Assembly: GCA_963989385.1 (NCBI GenBank)
Contig: OZ022511.1
Span: 31,490,503 to 31,554,502 of the forward strand
Direction of reading: 5' to 3'
Source of the DNA: Ctena decussata
Lineage: Eukaryota > Mollusca > Bivalvia > Lucinida > Lucinidae
Length of the DNA: 64,000 nucleotides
Part shown: in pieces, positions 32,901 to 42,419 of the stretch
Layout: each line of letters begins with the position of its first letter
Position numbering within the stretch: the first letter of the stretch is position 1
The notes under the pieces: model-generated
The model's input: the letters and a program-made list of their open reading frames with translations, nothing else
The model's database searches: none
What the model was told of the DNA's origin: nothing
Translations under genes and position numbers: made by a program

Positions 32901-33691
32901 TGACAGAACCCTTGGGGTGGCATCAAGTCTAAAAATGATGACAAACAAATAGTATTTCAAAAGAAAAGAAGCTTTAGTACATGCACTTGCTTTGAATTTT
33001 AATTATCAGTGGAATTAATCATGAATAAAACAAACTTACAGCCAAGGCGAACGATGATGACTCAGATTAGCCGACGCATGCGCGCCATCTGTCCTGGGAT
33101 CTATAGAATAAGAGGACGCTGACTAGATTACGTGGTACCGACTCTGAGTCTCGACTGTTGCAACAGGCTCCTTTCACAGGACCAAATTCCTTAAGTCACG
33201 CGCGTACAGCAATCTGCAGCCTGCGAATGAGCGTAGTCTGATCAATCTGATTTTCGGGCTCCGTGCCATAAAGGATCAAAGCTACAATTAAATGTGATTT
33301 TCAACTTCACCTGCATTATACTTTACAAATAACGTTGTAATGTAGGTGAAGTTGAAAACCATGTTTAGTTGTACAGTTATGATCAGCTAGGAAGCCGAAA
33401 ATTTAAAGAAAATAATGGTGTTGATTGATTTTGTTTATTACTTGAATCATTGTCATTTCAGATATATTTCTTACCAATTCAAGTTCAGCTAAAGTACAAA
33501 GCTCTACATTGCATTAAAACATTCATTTACAAACTGTTCCAAAGGGTCTTACCTGAGAATTTTGGTACGGGTGGCTGGGGTACGGATGCAGCACCGGATG
33601 GTCCAGGAGTGACGTCATTCAGAGGGTCTGCAAACACTGCTTGCCTTGGACGCTTACGATGGTTGAATATTGGAGCAGGCGTTGGCTTTTT
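21278..33691 (-). CDS. SPATA22: SPATA22, meiotic recombination factor (nine exons, 5' end missing)
   Basis: Known role: SPATA22 is a germ-line protein that pairs with MEIOB and works with RPA on single-stranded DNA during meiotic recombination. I assembled nine minus-strand exons: 33553-33691, 32821-32928, 31700-31817, 30864-31096, 29475-29638, 27667-27784, 24642-24733, 23714-23754 and 21278-21428. All have GT-AG borders and every junction phase agrees (1,1,2,1,0,1,0,2), giving 387 codons and a stop. Human SPATA22 is 363 residues as I recall. The N-terminal APIFNHRKRPRQ recalls the human PLFNQKKRNRQ. The middle is disordered and rich in Pro, Gln, Asn and Ser. The C-terminal OB-like domain carries LRRWNKFKDNIQLLFEIY, DSAVTKQG, FLLRDERKDALKCVFYEI and DRQLPKLTRGQWIRCVG, which line up with the human protein. 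The first small coding exon should lie above 33691 and was not identified. The 27667 donor (GGTACTT) is the weakest splice site. Confidence 0.88.
21667..21774. mobile_element. Small GACGTC-rich MITE, family D copy 2
   Basis: AGCGGGAACATGACGTCGAA at the left, CATATGCCTGCAGGGA at the right, with ACGTCAT and ACGTCGC words between. In the last SPATA22 intron. Confidence 0.65.
21862..21948. repeat. Palindrome of the GTGTAAATCCAGAT type
   Basis: GCAAATAGTGTAAATCCAGA is mirrored by TCTGGATTTACGTTGTTTGC around ATGAGGC...GCCTCAT-like centre words. Similar shorter palindromes lie at 25412-25478, 31919-31995, 40995-41060, 55490-55545 and 57700-57830. Confidence 0.65.
22014..22113. mobile_element. Small GACGTC-rich MITE, family D copy 3
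   Basis: CCCAACAGGCACTTGACGTT at the left, CATATGCACGTAGGGG at the right, with six ACGTC/GACGT words between. Only about 240 bp from copy 2. Confidence 0.65.
23714..23754 (-). CDS. SPATA22: SPATA22 exon, 41 bases
   Basis: Acceptor CTACTATAG, donor ATAAG-GTGAGA, phase 0 in and 2 out. Encodes DRQLPKLTRGQWI, matching the human DRELPRLIRG block. Confidence 0.88.
24181..24625. repeat. Inverted-repeat region beside a SPATA22 exon
   Basis: CCAAATCGTATGAAACTGCC at 24286-24305 is mirrored by TGCAGTTTCATACGATTTGG at 24515-24534. Words of the TTTCATTTGTGG type recur around it in both orientations. Probably a diverged MITE inside the intron. Confidence 0.6.
24642..24733 (-). CDS. SPATA22: SPATA22 exon, OB-like domain core
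   Basis: Acceptor GATTTCTAG, donor GAAATC-GTAAGT, phase 1 in and 0 out. Encodes DSAVTKQGHDRKEFLLRDER and KDALKCVFYEI, the best-conserved block of the family. Confidence 0.9.
25749..26900. mobile_element. Element carrying a 156-bp tandem array
   Basis: The left edge is a hairpin, GTCTCGCCTGC with GAGGCGAGAC. The right edge has GCCAGCAGGCGAGACACC, the reverse of the left motif. Between them lie about six and a half tandem units of roughly 156 bp, each starting near TTGTCGAGTTTTTGCGTTTA with AGAGCCATGAAACTTGGT inside (starts near 25834, 25991, 26147, 26303, 26460, 26617 and 26770). Left units are nearly identical; right units are more diverged. A GTC/GGC-rich patch lies at 25795-25829. No ORF. 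It sits in a SPATA22 intron. Confidence 0.8.
26947..26976. repeat. Poly-T tract
   Basis: About 30 T residues. Confidence 0.9.
27667..27784 (-). CDS. SPATA22: SPATA22 exon, start of OB-like domain
   Basis: Acceptor CTGTTTCAAG, donor CTACG-GTACTT, phase 0 in and 1 out. Encodes TDFEKSLHFLTCNIGGL and RRWNKFKDNIQLLFEIY. The conserved W with LLFE fits the human SPATA22 segment. Human has about three more residues before DSAV. Confidence 0.85.
28202..28378. mobile_element. Mariner-like MITE with TA target duplication
   Basis: CAGTAGAACTTCACTGGCTC at the left mirrors GAGCCATTGAAGTTATACTA at the right. TA lies at 28200-28201 and 28379-28380. GAGTTCTAGCCA words recur inside. In a SPATA22 intron. Confidence 0.8.
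29475..29638 (-). CDS. SPATA22: SPATA22 exon before the OB-like domain
   Basis: Acceptor TTATTTAG, donor TCGGCA-GTGAGT, phase 1 in and 0 out. Encodes GMSRNFSSTVGGLRFQLYP, then GEDDFDNVSAGYQ. Reading through the donor meets TAA two codons later. Confidence 0.8.
29719..29890 (-). mobile_element. Full-length tRNA-derived SINE
   Basis: Minus-strand head: GGCTGTAGTGTAGTGGATAA (A box), then AAAGTTCGAACCCC (B box). The body has ACGTTAAACCCGAGTTCAC and it ends in a (TCAC)n tail. Target duplications TAAGCGGTGA (29709-29718) and TAAGTGGTGA (29891-29900) differ at one base. A related TTAACGTCC word occurs in the SINE at 6011. Confidence 0.85.
30365..30510 (+). repeat. Family B dispersed repeat copy
   Basis: TTTGTGACTTCCTCTTTGCT and TCCTAGGCTGACCCAGTCCT are followed by a CTCTTAAAGAAAACAATTTG hairpin arm with GCAAACGCTTTCTTTTAAG. 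Confidence 0.65.
30622..30730. mobile_element. Palindromic MITE, family D-like copy 4
   Basis: CCCAGCAGGCACACAAGGTT at the left mirrors CCGTGTGTGCCCAGTGGGA at the right. The interior repeats TTGAATCAA words instead of GACGTC. In a SPATA22 intron. Confidence 0.75.
30864..31096 (-). CDS. SPATA22: SPATA22 exon, disordered, longest
   Basis: Acceptor CATTCCAAG, donor GAAGGG-GTAACA, phase 2 in and 1 out. Encodes RPSTSPTNRGRN, then Ser/Asn-rich sequence and GPPNFGNTWQKTPPGR. The frame stays open for some distance past the donor, so the donor is chosen by phase. Confidence 0.75.
31700..31817 (-). CDS. SPATA22: SPATA22 exon, disordered
   Basis: Acceptor TATTAATAG, donor AACAG-GTATGG, phase 1 in and 2 out. 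Encodes NNANQGGFRQTTPAPTN and FRGNFQQRPLNYPNN. Confidence 0.8.
32275..32501. mobile_element. Foldback MITE family A, copy 5
   Basis: Opens TGAGCCGTGGCACGACAAAG and closes TCTCGCGTCGCGGCTCA. In a SPATA22 intron. Confidence 0.8.
32600..32735 (-). repeat. Family B dispersed repeat copy (inverted)
   Basis: GACAGGAAGTCACAAAAGTT and CCCTTTGTAAAATGGCGG are the reverse of family B words. It ends about 86 bases from the SPATA22 exon at 32821-32928. Confidence 0.6.
32821..32928 (-). CDS. SPATA22: SPATA22 exon, Pro/Gln-rich
   Basis: Acceptor ATTTTTAG, donor CTAA-GTAAAT, phase 1 in and 1 out. Encodes LMPPQGFCQNMNQAQPPPRQ and more Pro/Arg. Disordered and poorly conserved. Confidence 0.75.
33283..33373. 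repeat. 90-bp palindrome
   Basis: TACAATTAAATGTGATTTTC and TTCAACTTCACCTGCATTA are mirrored by TAATGTAGGTGAAGTTGAA and AACCATGTTTAGTTGTA. Small MITE-like hairpin. Confidence 0.75.
33553..33691 (-). CDS. SPATA22: SPATA22 exon (N-terminal)
   Basis: Acceptor ACATTGAAG, donor TCAG-GTAAGACC, phase 0 in and 1 out. Encodes KKPTPAPIFNHRKRPRQ and a Pro-rich stretch with DPLNDVTPGPSG. This basic F-N-x-x-K/R patch is the conserved N-terminal mark of SPATA22. Confidence 0.85.
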
Positions 33692-34147
33692 CTTCAATGT
33701 AAAACACGTAGAATTAGATAACAGTGCTTAGAACTTACTTATATTTCGTGTGTTTAGGTTCTAGGATTGCTCATATTATATAGTATATTATTGATGGAAC
33801 AACAAAATGAAATTTAGTAGATTATACGAGGGGCATTTCAAAAGCAATGTAAATGATCTCTCAGCATCAATTTGTTTGATATTTAACAGTAATTCTGTAT
33901 ATTATTGGAAAGGTGAATCCAGCAGTTACTGCATTGACGTAACGTCAAATGTTGGTGACAATAAGTGTACTCAGTAATGTCAGAACACGTCAGATTTTGA
34001 GCTATGTTGTCAATTCACAGCAACGGCCAAAGCGCATTTCTTCAAATAGGAATGTAAACTGCTTACTGCAACTGAAAGCAGAATAGATCTATATTCGTAA
34101 GATATTCATTTCCGGGAAAACTTCGGGACAACTTAAGATTTTGCTCG

Positions 34148-34320
34148 ATTACAATAGGGAGCCGCGGTGGCTTAGTAGCTTAAGTGCCGGCCCGCTGACC
34201 TAGCGGTCCGGGCTTCGATTCCCGCTTGAGGCGAGAATCTTTTGAAACATAAACGGGTTTCCATTGCACGTACCCTTTCATCATCAGCCTCTCATCGTCC
34301 TGATATGCCTGAAATACTGT
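34148..34320 (+). mobile_element. tRNA-derived SINE (fragment)
   Basis: GCCGCGGTGGCTTAGTAGCT (A box) and GTCCGGGCTTCGATTCCCGC (B box) are at tRNA spacing. The body is unclear beyond about 34320. Confidence 0.6.
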
Positions 34321-35332
34321 TGAAAAGGACGTAAAATCGCAAGTAATCCAACATCCATTGATTTCAATTAAACGTGACAAACGTACAAATACAGCTGCGG
34401 ACAAAACCGCTAGATTTGCTTATTCGTATTTTACATCGGCTCTCAGAAATAAATTCCAAAAACATTCCGGGTAAAGAACTATTCGGAATAGGTATTTCAT
34501 GTCCGTCTGATTTATATTTACTGTATATTAAAATTTGATACTATCTTTATGCTCAGAAAATACCACCCAGTATGCAAAATAAAGAAATTTTGCGTTGCGG
34601 ACAAAACTGCTAGATTTGGAAAATTTGGTATTTCTTTGAATCGGATCATACATTCCGAAGTCTGATTTCACAGTTCGAAATTTCAAAATAGGTATTGTAT
34701 GCCAGTAAATTTTCATCTCTACTTTTGCTTCGTATTGTTCTTTAGTGGTCCCTTGATCTTCGTTGGGTGCCGCTTTTTAGTGCCAAAAATCTGAAAGTTA
34801 CTTTTTTCTTGAATCGCTAAATCCTGAGTTTTCTTGTATACGGAAAGACTTAACTTGTTGGCTTTCCGGTGTTAGTTTACATTACTTCACTCGCAACGGC
34901 GGTGAAAATTTTGTCGATTTTTCAGCTCTGGTTATTATATTTAAGCTGAAATAACTAATTTGCATTGCGAGTGCGTTGCAACGTCTTACAGCGTAAAAAC
35001 TGACGTTGTTTGGTATTTCAAGACGGTGTATATATTTTTATATTTACATTCTTGGTGTATTTACTGAAAAGCCCTACAGTAAACCATTGGAACGTAATGT
35101 TGTTTACATTCCAATAATTACATTGAGACACGCGACGTCAATGACGTCAAAATAAACAATGGCTTTCTACAACCTGATTGGACGTCAGCAACGTCATGAC
35201 GTCATACATGCCGTTTTGCTGTTAGCAATAAAAAGTGCGTGTACGTGTTTTACTGCTTCAATTTTGGCGCTTATACAATATTTTTCATGAAAAATTTGAT
35301 TAAAACGAATGTAAATATAAGCAATGAACTTA

Positions 35333-35461
35333 ATTTTTCAGATGTTTATCGAAGTGTAAACTACATTGGGTCACTAGCAAAGTTTACATGAACCCCTTCG
35401 GGGTTCATTCACTTTGCACGTGACCCAATGTAGTTTACACTTCGATAAACCTCAGAAAAAT
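35333..35461. repeat. 129-nt near-perfect hairpin
   Basis: TTTATCGAAGTGTAAACTAC and ATTGGGTCAC are mirrored exactly by GTGACCCAAT and GTAGTTTACACTTCGATAAA. An inner stem is GCAAAGTTTACATGAACCCC with GGGGTTCATTCACTTTGC around a TTCG loop. Confidence 0.9.
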
Positions 35462-36268
35462 GAAATTCATTCCTTAAATGTCCCATAAATGAAGAGTTTC
35501 TTTATATCTTCCAAATACTCAATAAATAACCTTTGGTTTAAACGTTTATTCATCATATATTTCACAATCATAAGTCAATCATACAAAGTACAAAGTAAAT
35601 ATTTAGCAATAAATATATGAAGGGATCTGAAAAAAGCCATTCGGCTTATATGAATTCATCTCCCATAAATAATCTCAAATTATCAAGTATAGTGATCGTT
35701 CAGTACAATGAAACTATAGGTTATCAAACATGATGTTTAACAAAATCATGAGTATGAAAATAGTTCACATTTACTCCACACACTCGGGCTACCTGAAAAC
35801 TCCGGATCTGCATCTGCACCTTTTTCGGCGATTTGTACTGTATTCCCTGACATATCAAAAATACATTTGCAGATTCAAAGTTAAATAAATCATTTACTAG
35901 TAAAGAGCAGAATCGGTGCACGAGTATTTGGAGCAAATACGATCCGGTAAGTGGAGTCAAATATACCAAATTTACCACCACAGGGAACATCTACAGAGTG
36001 TCAGCAGAATGAAAAATGAAAATAAAGGATCATTGACAAAATATAAAAACATGTTCCAATTCATATATACCCAACATATTGTAGAAGTATGCCTCAGGTC
36101 TCCGACAAGAACCCACGAACATCAGGAACCCCTTATGGGTCACATAGGGCATTACGGGTCGAACCAATCACTACCCACATCGTAGCGACGGGCTAATCAT
36201 TGGCATGGCTACACAAGGCTACATCATGATATCGCATTAATACATTAAAATTGATATAATTATAACTC

Positions 36269-37775
36269 TTAATCTTGTTCATTGTCAGGCTGTTTGGCAT
36301 TAAAACGTTTACTTCTTTGGATAAATTTCTGCACAGATCTAAATATATTTGAGTTGGCTTCGTCATTTAGTGCCGTATTTCCAAACAGTAATGTATCGAT
36401 AGTTGGATTCGTAATACTTGTAATTTCATTTAACATATCTTGTCTAATGGCATCGAAGGCTGGACATTCAAGCAAAAAGTGATTAGTGGTTTCGACTGCA
36501 CCACAGGTACAGTAGGGATCAGCTATTATATTTTTCACAAAGAGGTGCTCCTTCAAGGCGCTACAATTTGTTCTCAATCGAACATGATTTACTTGGCTAT
36601 ATCTGTCACCTGTAAAGTAATAGGAGGGTTTTCTGGTTAGTTCTATATTTAAGGAGCTCTTAAATGATTCTAAAGATACAGCATCTCTGCTGGCCTGAGG
36701 CAGAGCATTCCATTCCCTAACCGCAGATGGTAAAAACGAATTAAAATATAATTGCGAATGTGTTCGTATTGTAAGGTAATCGTCAGAATTCCGAAGATTA
36801 TAGGAAGAAATTTCGTCAACTCGCTCAGGTACCATCCCAGTCAAATAATCCGGACAAAGGCCATGTACCATTTTGTAAAACATTACCAATTTGTGTTTCC
36901 GCCTTCTGGAAGAGAGACTTTCCCATCCAAGTTCCATATATAGTGAAGCAGAAGAAACCAATTTAGTCGTACCAGATACTATCCTTGCCGCTTCTAATTG
37001 GATCTTATCTAATTCATCTTTTTCATACTGAGTACAGTTATCCCAAATAATATCGGAGTATTCCGAGATAGGCCGAATAAAAGTAAAATAAATAGTTTGA
37101 AGTGATTTCCGATCCAAGACAAACTTAAGTTTACGCATGACATTTATCCTAGTCCAAGCTTTTGATGTAATATGATCAATATGATCGTGCCAAGTTCCAT
37201 TACTAGAAAACAACAATCCGAGATGTTTATGACAATTTACTTCCGAAATTGGTTGGTCATTCATAACTAAAGGTGGGTGATCCATTGCTAATCGTTTCCT
37301 TGATATTAACAAAGATTCTGATTTCGAAGGATTAAAAGTAACTAGCCATCGTGTTGCCCAGTTGTGGATTTTAAGGAGATCACTATTAAGCTTCATAGCA
37401 GCATCAACAGGAGTATCAACGATAATATATAGGCTCGTATCATCGGCGAATAACCTGACATTTGTGTCTAGATCAATAACAATATCATTTATGAAAATAA
37501 GGAATAAAAGAGGGCCGAGAATAGATCCTTGTGGAACACCTGCTGTTACTGATGACCATTCTGAAGATGCACCAGGAATGACCACACGCTGCTTCCTATC
37601 CAAAAGATAGTTTGAAAACCATTTCAGAAGAGAACCCCTGATGCCGACGCACCTAAGTTTCAATAAAAGACCCTTATGCCAAACCCGATCAAAAGCCTTG
37701 CTTATATCACAGAACACCGATCGAACTTCTTTTCCGTCGTCTAAAGCTTTACAAAAATAACCTTTCAAATGGTAT
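36269..37775 (-). CDS. LINE reverse transcriptase, 5'-truncated but open
   Basis: A 499-residue open frame of a non-LTR retrotransposon. RT blocks: FCDISKAFDRVWHKGLL, GVPQGSILGPLLF at 77-89 and the catalytic FADD at 107-110. Then LVTFNPSKSE, HKHLGLLFSS and a C-terminal Cys/His cluster CTCGAVETTNHFLLECP. The frame begins at a TTG inside the RT fingers, so the endonuclease and ORF1 are missing. The product is a fragment, not a working element. It lies inside the 5.1-kb inverted-repeat region. The C-terminal layout matches the relic at 4953. Confidence 0.85.
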
Positions 37776-37906
37776 AAAATTTATGACGTTTGCTCGTCCA
37801 TTAGAAATACTGTATCAAGGGAAAATTATAAAGATGGCTTGAAAATGAAATAGTCACCAACATCTGACGTTACGTCATTAGACTGCACTGGTATTCGTTA
37901 AAAGAA

Positions 37907-37907
<1 letters not shown>

Positions 37908-37944
<37 letters not shown>
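37908..37944. repeat. (TG)n microsatellite
   Basis: Long TG run, with a shorter one at 38275-38287. Confidence 0.95.
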
Positions 37945-37947
<3 letters not shown>

Positions 37948-38615
37948 GATTTTCCCGGACTCAAGATTGTCTCAGACCCCCCAAAATGGTGCCTGGGACT
38001 CCCAGAAAAAAATCTGTGCATCCATTGGGACTCTCAAAACAAAATCCAAGTCCCAATTCGAAGTGATGAATTCTTATAAAAATTATATTATTCTTGGCGC
38101 AATACAAAGTAATGATTTTCAAAATAAAGTATTTATGAAATTCTGATATTTCATTTGGACATTTCATAACATTCTTCAGAGTACAGGACCCTTTACTTTT
38201 GGCATTGGACTCTTAAAAATTTGGTATGTGGGTCCCAAAAACTCCTTAAATTCAAGGCCGAGGGAAAACCTTGGTGTGTGTGTGTGTTGCTCACATACAT
38301 ATTTTAAAACATACCTGCATGACTGTGTTAACGTGGATGATTCCAATTGCTTAGTTTAGAAGCTGCTGGTGGTTTCTTATTCCTTGTCAGAAAATACTTC
38401 GTGAATATTTGGGTTCTGAAACTGAAAACAAAAATGACTGTTATAAAGCAGTTTATTTTATTTTATTTTTTGTCAAAAACGTATTTAAATGAATGCCCTT
38501 TTCTAAATGAGCATTCACAGACAAAATATTTTGCCACGGGAGCAGCCAATGGTAAAGGGGGCAATCTCATCTGGTAGGCTAAGGGTTTGGCTCACTACGG
38601 TTCTAGTTCTATGTT

Positions 38616-38783
38616 TTAAAAATTCAGCGTATTCGCAATGACCTCACTTGGCGTGTTTCTGCCTGCATTAGAGATTTTTTCCAAAATTTCAAAGGCTTCA
38701 ATCGTCGGAAGCGCCATTTGAACTTGGTATGCATGTATTTGCACAATGAGTTGTTGTATCGCGGCACTGGAAACTGTGCTCAT
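38616..38783 (-). CDS. Hypothetical small ORF
   Basis: A 55-residue frame from an ATG in good context (GCAATGAGC), with a balanced composition: MSTVSSAAIQQLIVQIHAYQ, then EAFEILEKISNAG. Predicted mostly helical. The frame stays open and basic upstream (VKRQKNRQIERRIK). I do not recognise it. It lies inside the 5.1-kb inverted-repeat region and could be an element gene or chance. Confidence 0.2.
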   Translation of the reverse strand: MSTVSSAAIQQLIVQIHAYQVQMALPTIEAFEILEKISNAGRNTPSEVIANTLNF

Positions 38784-40161
38784 TGCTTTTATTCTTCTCT
38801 CTATCTGTCTATTTTTCTGTCTTTTCACACGTTTTTTTTCCAGCAAATACATATATGCAGGCTAGACTATAAAAATTCATCTTACACTGAAAAGGTCAAA
38901 TTTTCTATTTCTTTTATGCTTGAAAATCACAATAATTCTGTTTATTCAAGAGCGTCAGCCATCACGACAGAAACGCACTTTTTTCTAGCCGTTTTGCATC
39001 AATTTTTTTTATGCTTCCAGCGCGTTTATTGGGTATGATATTGGTTGTTTGCAACCGAAAAATAGCTTCAAATATTATTTTGATAAACAGGTCTCAAAAG
39101 ATTTGCCCAGAAAGAATGCCTATAAGAGACTAAGGCGGCCTGACGTCGCGTGCATAAACAATGTTACGTTGGCGCTTTAAGTGACGTCATTAACGTCGTA
39201 ATGACGTGCAAACATGCGTGACGTAATTTTTGTCAAGCCAGGTACATTAGAGCCAATTAATAAAAATAAAACTTGAGGCTATTTCACAAAAATCCTATAT
39301 CTGAAACAGTGAAATCGAAAGTGATAATTTTACTGTTTGAAACAGTGAGATTGTCAGTTTCGATTTCTTCGAGAAATCTCTATAATTCATTGAAAAGTAT
39401 AAAAGAAATTTCAATAAACACCAGAAAAATTAAGTTCATTGCTTATGTTTACACTCTTTTCTATCTATTTTTGACCACAAATTTGCGATAGGGGCTACAG
39501 TTGAAGTATAAAATCATTTATACGCAGTTTTTCTAATGAAAGCGGAACAGCGTCAACGACGTCACAACGACGTCATAAGGTCGCCTACGTCCTATCAGAT
39601 TGGAGAACCATGGTTTATTTTGACGTCACTTAACGTCATGTAACGTCGCGTGTACCGATGTAGTTATTGAAGTATAAACCTACATTACGTTCTAATGGTT
39701 TACCACAGGGCTTTTCAATAAATACACGTATAATGTGAATATACAAAATGCATGTTTATAAACTAATTCATTTTAAAAATGTTATTCGTACATGTGCCCC
39801 GTAAACTTGAACGTCACTTCAGTCATAGCTTACGCCAGGCATTAGCCTACATTTTACAAAGGGTCTGATAAATATTAGGTTATTAACAGGATAAAATAAT
39901 ACTTTAGTTCGACTTTAGGCAAAGACCCTTGTTTTCCCTTGCTCGAGTGAAGTAATTTTAAGTGTTTCGATGGAAGGGTAACTTATGATGATGGTTCAAA
40001 CTGACCATTGCTATATCCTTCTTATGCAGATGAGTACGCGTATTCCGGACCTTAAATTTAAGGATGCCCCCAGTGCCTGCTTCGGATACCTAAGATTCTT
40101 AGAAATCAAATAAATAGCTCTAGTAATGCTCTAGCAATATTTATTGTCTTGGAAAGTACCA

Positions 40162-42064
40162 CAGTGGACTCGACAGTATCGGATCATCAACAGTATCGGA
40201 TCACTGGTAGGTTATCAGCCATTTTTCTCACAAATGAAGAAAATTTTTTTACCATTATATTACAGTCATCAAGTTCAACCAATCGCTAAGTGCAGGGTGA
40301 AAAATTCGATCGAAATCTGCGGCTGAGAAACAAATCAGAGTTGTTGAAAAGCTTGGCCCCTCTTCAGTGGCGCTTTCATTTTGCCTGTTGCTCGTTACCC
40401 CCAAAATAGATTTTGATTATTTAAACTATTTTATCATTAGGCGATTGAAACCAATTTTGCTTTGTAATGTGTCCTGGCATCCCTAAAATTGCAGGCATTC
40501 ATAATTTTTGTGACATCCCAGTATTTGATGAAACTAAAGACTTGAAAAGTGAGGCACTGATGTGCGACAGTAACGGATCATTATACATGTATAATTTGAA
40601 CTGAAATACAGGCCTCAACTGGAAAACTGCATGTTGGATGTATGGTCTGATGCTGAAAATAAGTCATAAATTAACTACCTGAGTGGCTGCTGAGTATTCT
40701 TTCAAATATGATCAGTATAAAACTAAGACAACATCCTTTTTGTAAAATATCCCCCATCCGACGCCCCACATTCTAGCATATGATAATGAAGGTTATGCGT
40801 AGCACAACTAAGCTTCTGCTAAACATTCTGAAGAAATACTCGAGATCAGTTCGCATGTGTGTGAACCCAGTAATAACTTGCGTTCATCGGATGGACATCT
40901 GTACATTGTGTAGACTCAGATTAATGCCGGAGAACTCGCTGAATGACCATGTAGTGATTATACACTGATTGCACTGAAATATCGTTAAGGCGGAAAATCA
41001 CCGTAAATCTTTGATCCAGATCAGACACTACGGTCTTATCATGGTCTACACTTTGCATAGGCAGTTTATGATCTTTACTGTTTGAGTAGTTCCATGCTAT
41101 GGGGCGCAGGGGATTACTGGGTTAAGAATTTTTGGCATGCTTGTACTTTTGTATACATTAAATTTTAACTTTTATTTATCAGACAAACCCGTTGCTGGTG
41201 AAGGACCACAGAAAATATCGTTGAAAGGCCGTAAAAGTTTTCTCCGAGAGTTTAATAGGTCCTGCTGTTTATGTAGCAAAATTATTGAGGCTAAGAAGGT
41301 TGTCAGAATGCCTCGGAGAAACTCTCCTATAAAACATCATATGATCCGATACTGTCGCACCTGATTCGTTACTGTCGTAAGACCCTCCTGTATGCCTCGA
41401 TAGGTTATCTGCCCTTATAGGAATAAATTTCGTAAATATTTTGACTTGGATGAATAGAAGGGATACTTTGCAATTTTTATGTGTCATAACATTCATACTT
41501 TTAGCGTACACATACAACAAAACAGGAGTTTTATTGAACTTGATCCGATAGTGCAGTGTTAGAAATAAGACCCAGACAGCAACTTGCCCTGGGGGCAACC
41601 TGAAATGAATTTCAGCTTGCCCGCCGAGGTTTCAACTTGCCCCTAGCCCCCTGTATTTCATTAAACCATTTACATGTCATTTTCTTCTGAAGTCACACAG
41701 TAAACATAGTCCAAAAATATTCTCCCTTTCTATGACACTAAGCATGAATTCATGAACTTCAGAGATAACTGACCAACAGTTTTGATCACAGCTGCCTAAT
41801 CATTTTCACAGTGCTACTTTGACTGAGATTCTTTTTATTTTTCTCCTTCAGAACACTATGTTGGTGGGTTTCAGATTTCTCATTCTCATGCAAAACTTCA
41901 GAACAGACATGAAACAAAATTATTTTCCAGAATTTTATCTCCCAGAATTTCAGGTTGTCCAGGGGGCAACCTTCCAAGACTATCAGCTTGCCCCCAGCAA
42001 ATTTAACCCGTGTCGGGCAAGTGGGCAATTGCTTATTTCTAACACTGTAGTGTCGAGTCCACTG
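40162..42064. mobile_element. DNA transposon remnant with CAG ends (outer element Y)
   Basis: The left end CAGTGGACTCGACAGTATCG continues GATCA. The right end, read in reverse and skipping the nested element below, is CAGTGGACTCGACACTATCG plus GATCA: one mismatch in 25. Related words GCGACAGTAACGGATCA (40565) and GATCCGATACTGTCGCAC (41343) lie inside. Two short plus-strand frames carry Cys/His clusters: CTLCRLRLMPENSLNDHVVI near 40900-40965 and SCCLCSKIIEAKK with HHMIRYC at 41260-41360. They may be transposase or zinc-finger remnants. No target duplication was found. Confidence 0.65.
41554..42047. mobile_element. 494-bp CAG-ended TIR element (nested element Z)
   Basis: CAGTGTTAGAAATAAG at the left is perfectly mirrored by CTTATTTCTAACACTG at the right. 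Direct repeats TAGTG flank it at 41549-41553 and 42048-42052. Subterminal GCAACTTGCCC/GGGCAAGTGGGC and GGGGGCAACC words repeat. It split the right end of element Y. Confidence 0.9.
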
Positions 42065-42182
42065 CATATGTTGGGTCTGGAGCGCAGAGAATAAAATCTG
42101 TCTCAATAACCCAGTTGTCCCAGTTACCCCAATTTCCCCTAACATTTGAGAACTAAAATTAGGCTATTCATTTTATTCAGAT

Positions 42183-42215
42183 GGGGGTGGGGGGGGGGGG
42201 GGGGGGGGGGGGGGG
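42183..42215. repeat. Poly-G tract
   Basis: About 30 G residues; length is probably unreliable in any assembly. C-rich runs continue at 42330-42375. Confidence 0.85.
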
Positions 42216-42419
42216 TCCATATTCAAACGGATCATAGGCCTATTCCCTAAAATTCCCCTAACCCCTAAGGTCGATAGATCTGCGTCCGCAGGTAGGCCTA
42301 CTCGCATCAATTTTTTTAGGTCTGAAAATCCGCCCCGCCCCCTCCCCCGCCGCCTCCTCCAGCGTCCCCCCCCTCCTCCAACCACTTCCCCAAGGCGGTG
42401 AGAATGGGAAGGGTGGTAT

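Larger units (their letters stand above)
34881..39956. mobile_element. 5.1-kb region bounded by long inverted repeats
   Basis: The left block at about 34881-35350 is homologous in reverse to the right block at about 39410-39956. Matching words include ATTACTTCACTCG at the outer edges, then TGAAAAGCCCTACAGTAAAC with its mirror near 39705. CGACGTCAATGACGTCAAAA and ATAAGCAATGAACTTAATTT match further in. Identity is roughly 70-90 percent by eye. The interior contains the LINE at 36269. No transposase was recognised. It may be a large TIR element or two inverted copies of a 0.5-kb repeat. Confidence 0.6.

Noticed and set aside
33830..37905. Mariner transposase fragments near 33840 and 37860
   Set aside because: GACGTAACGTCAAATGTTGG-type words match in inverted orientation, but no transposase motif could be read in any frame, so I do not call a gene.
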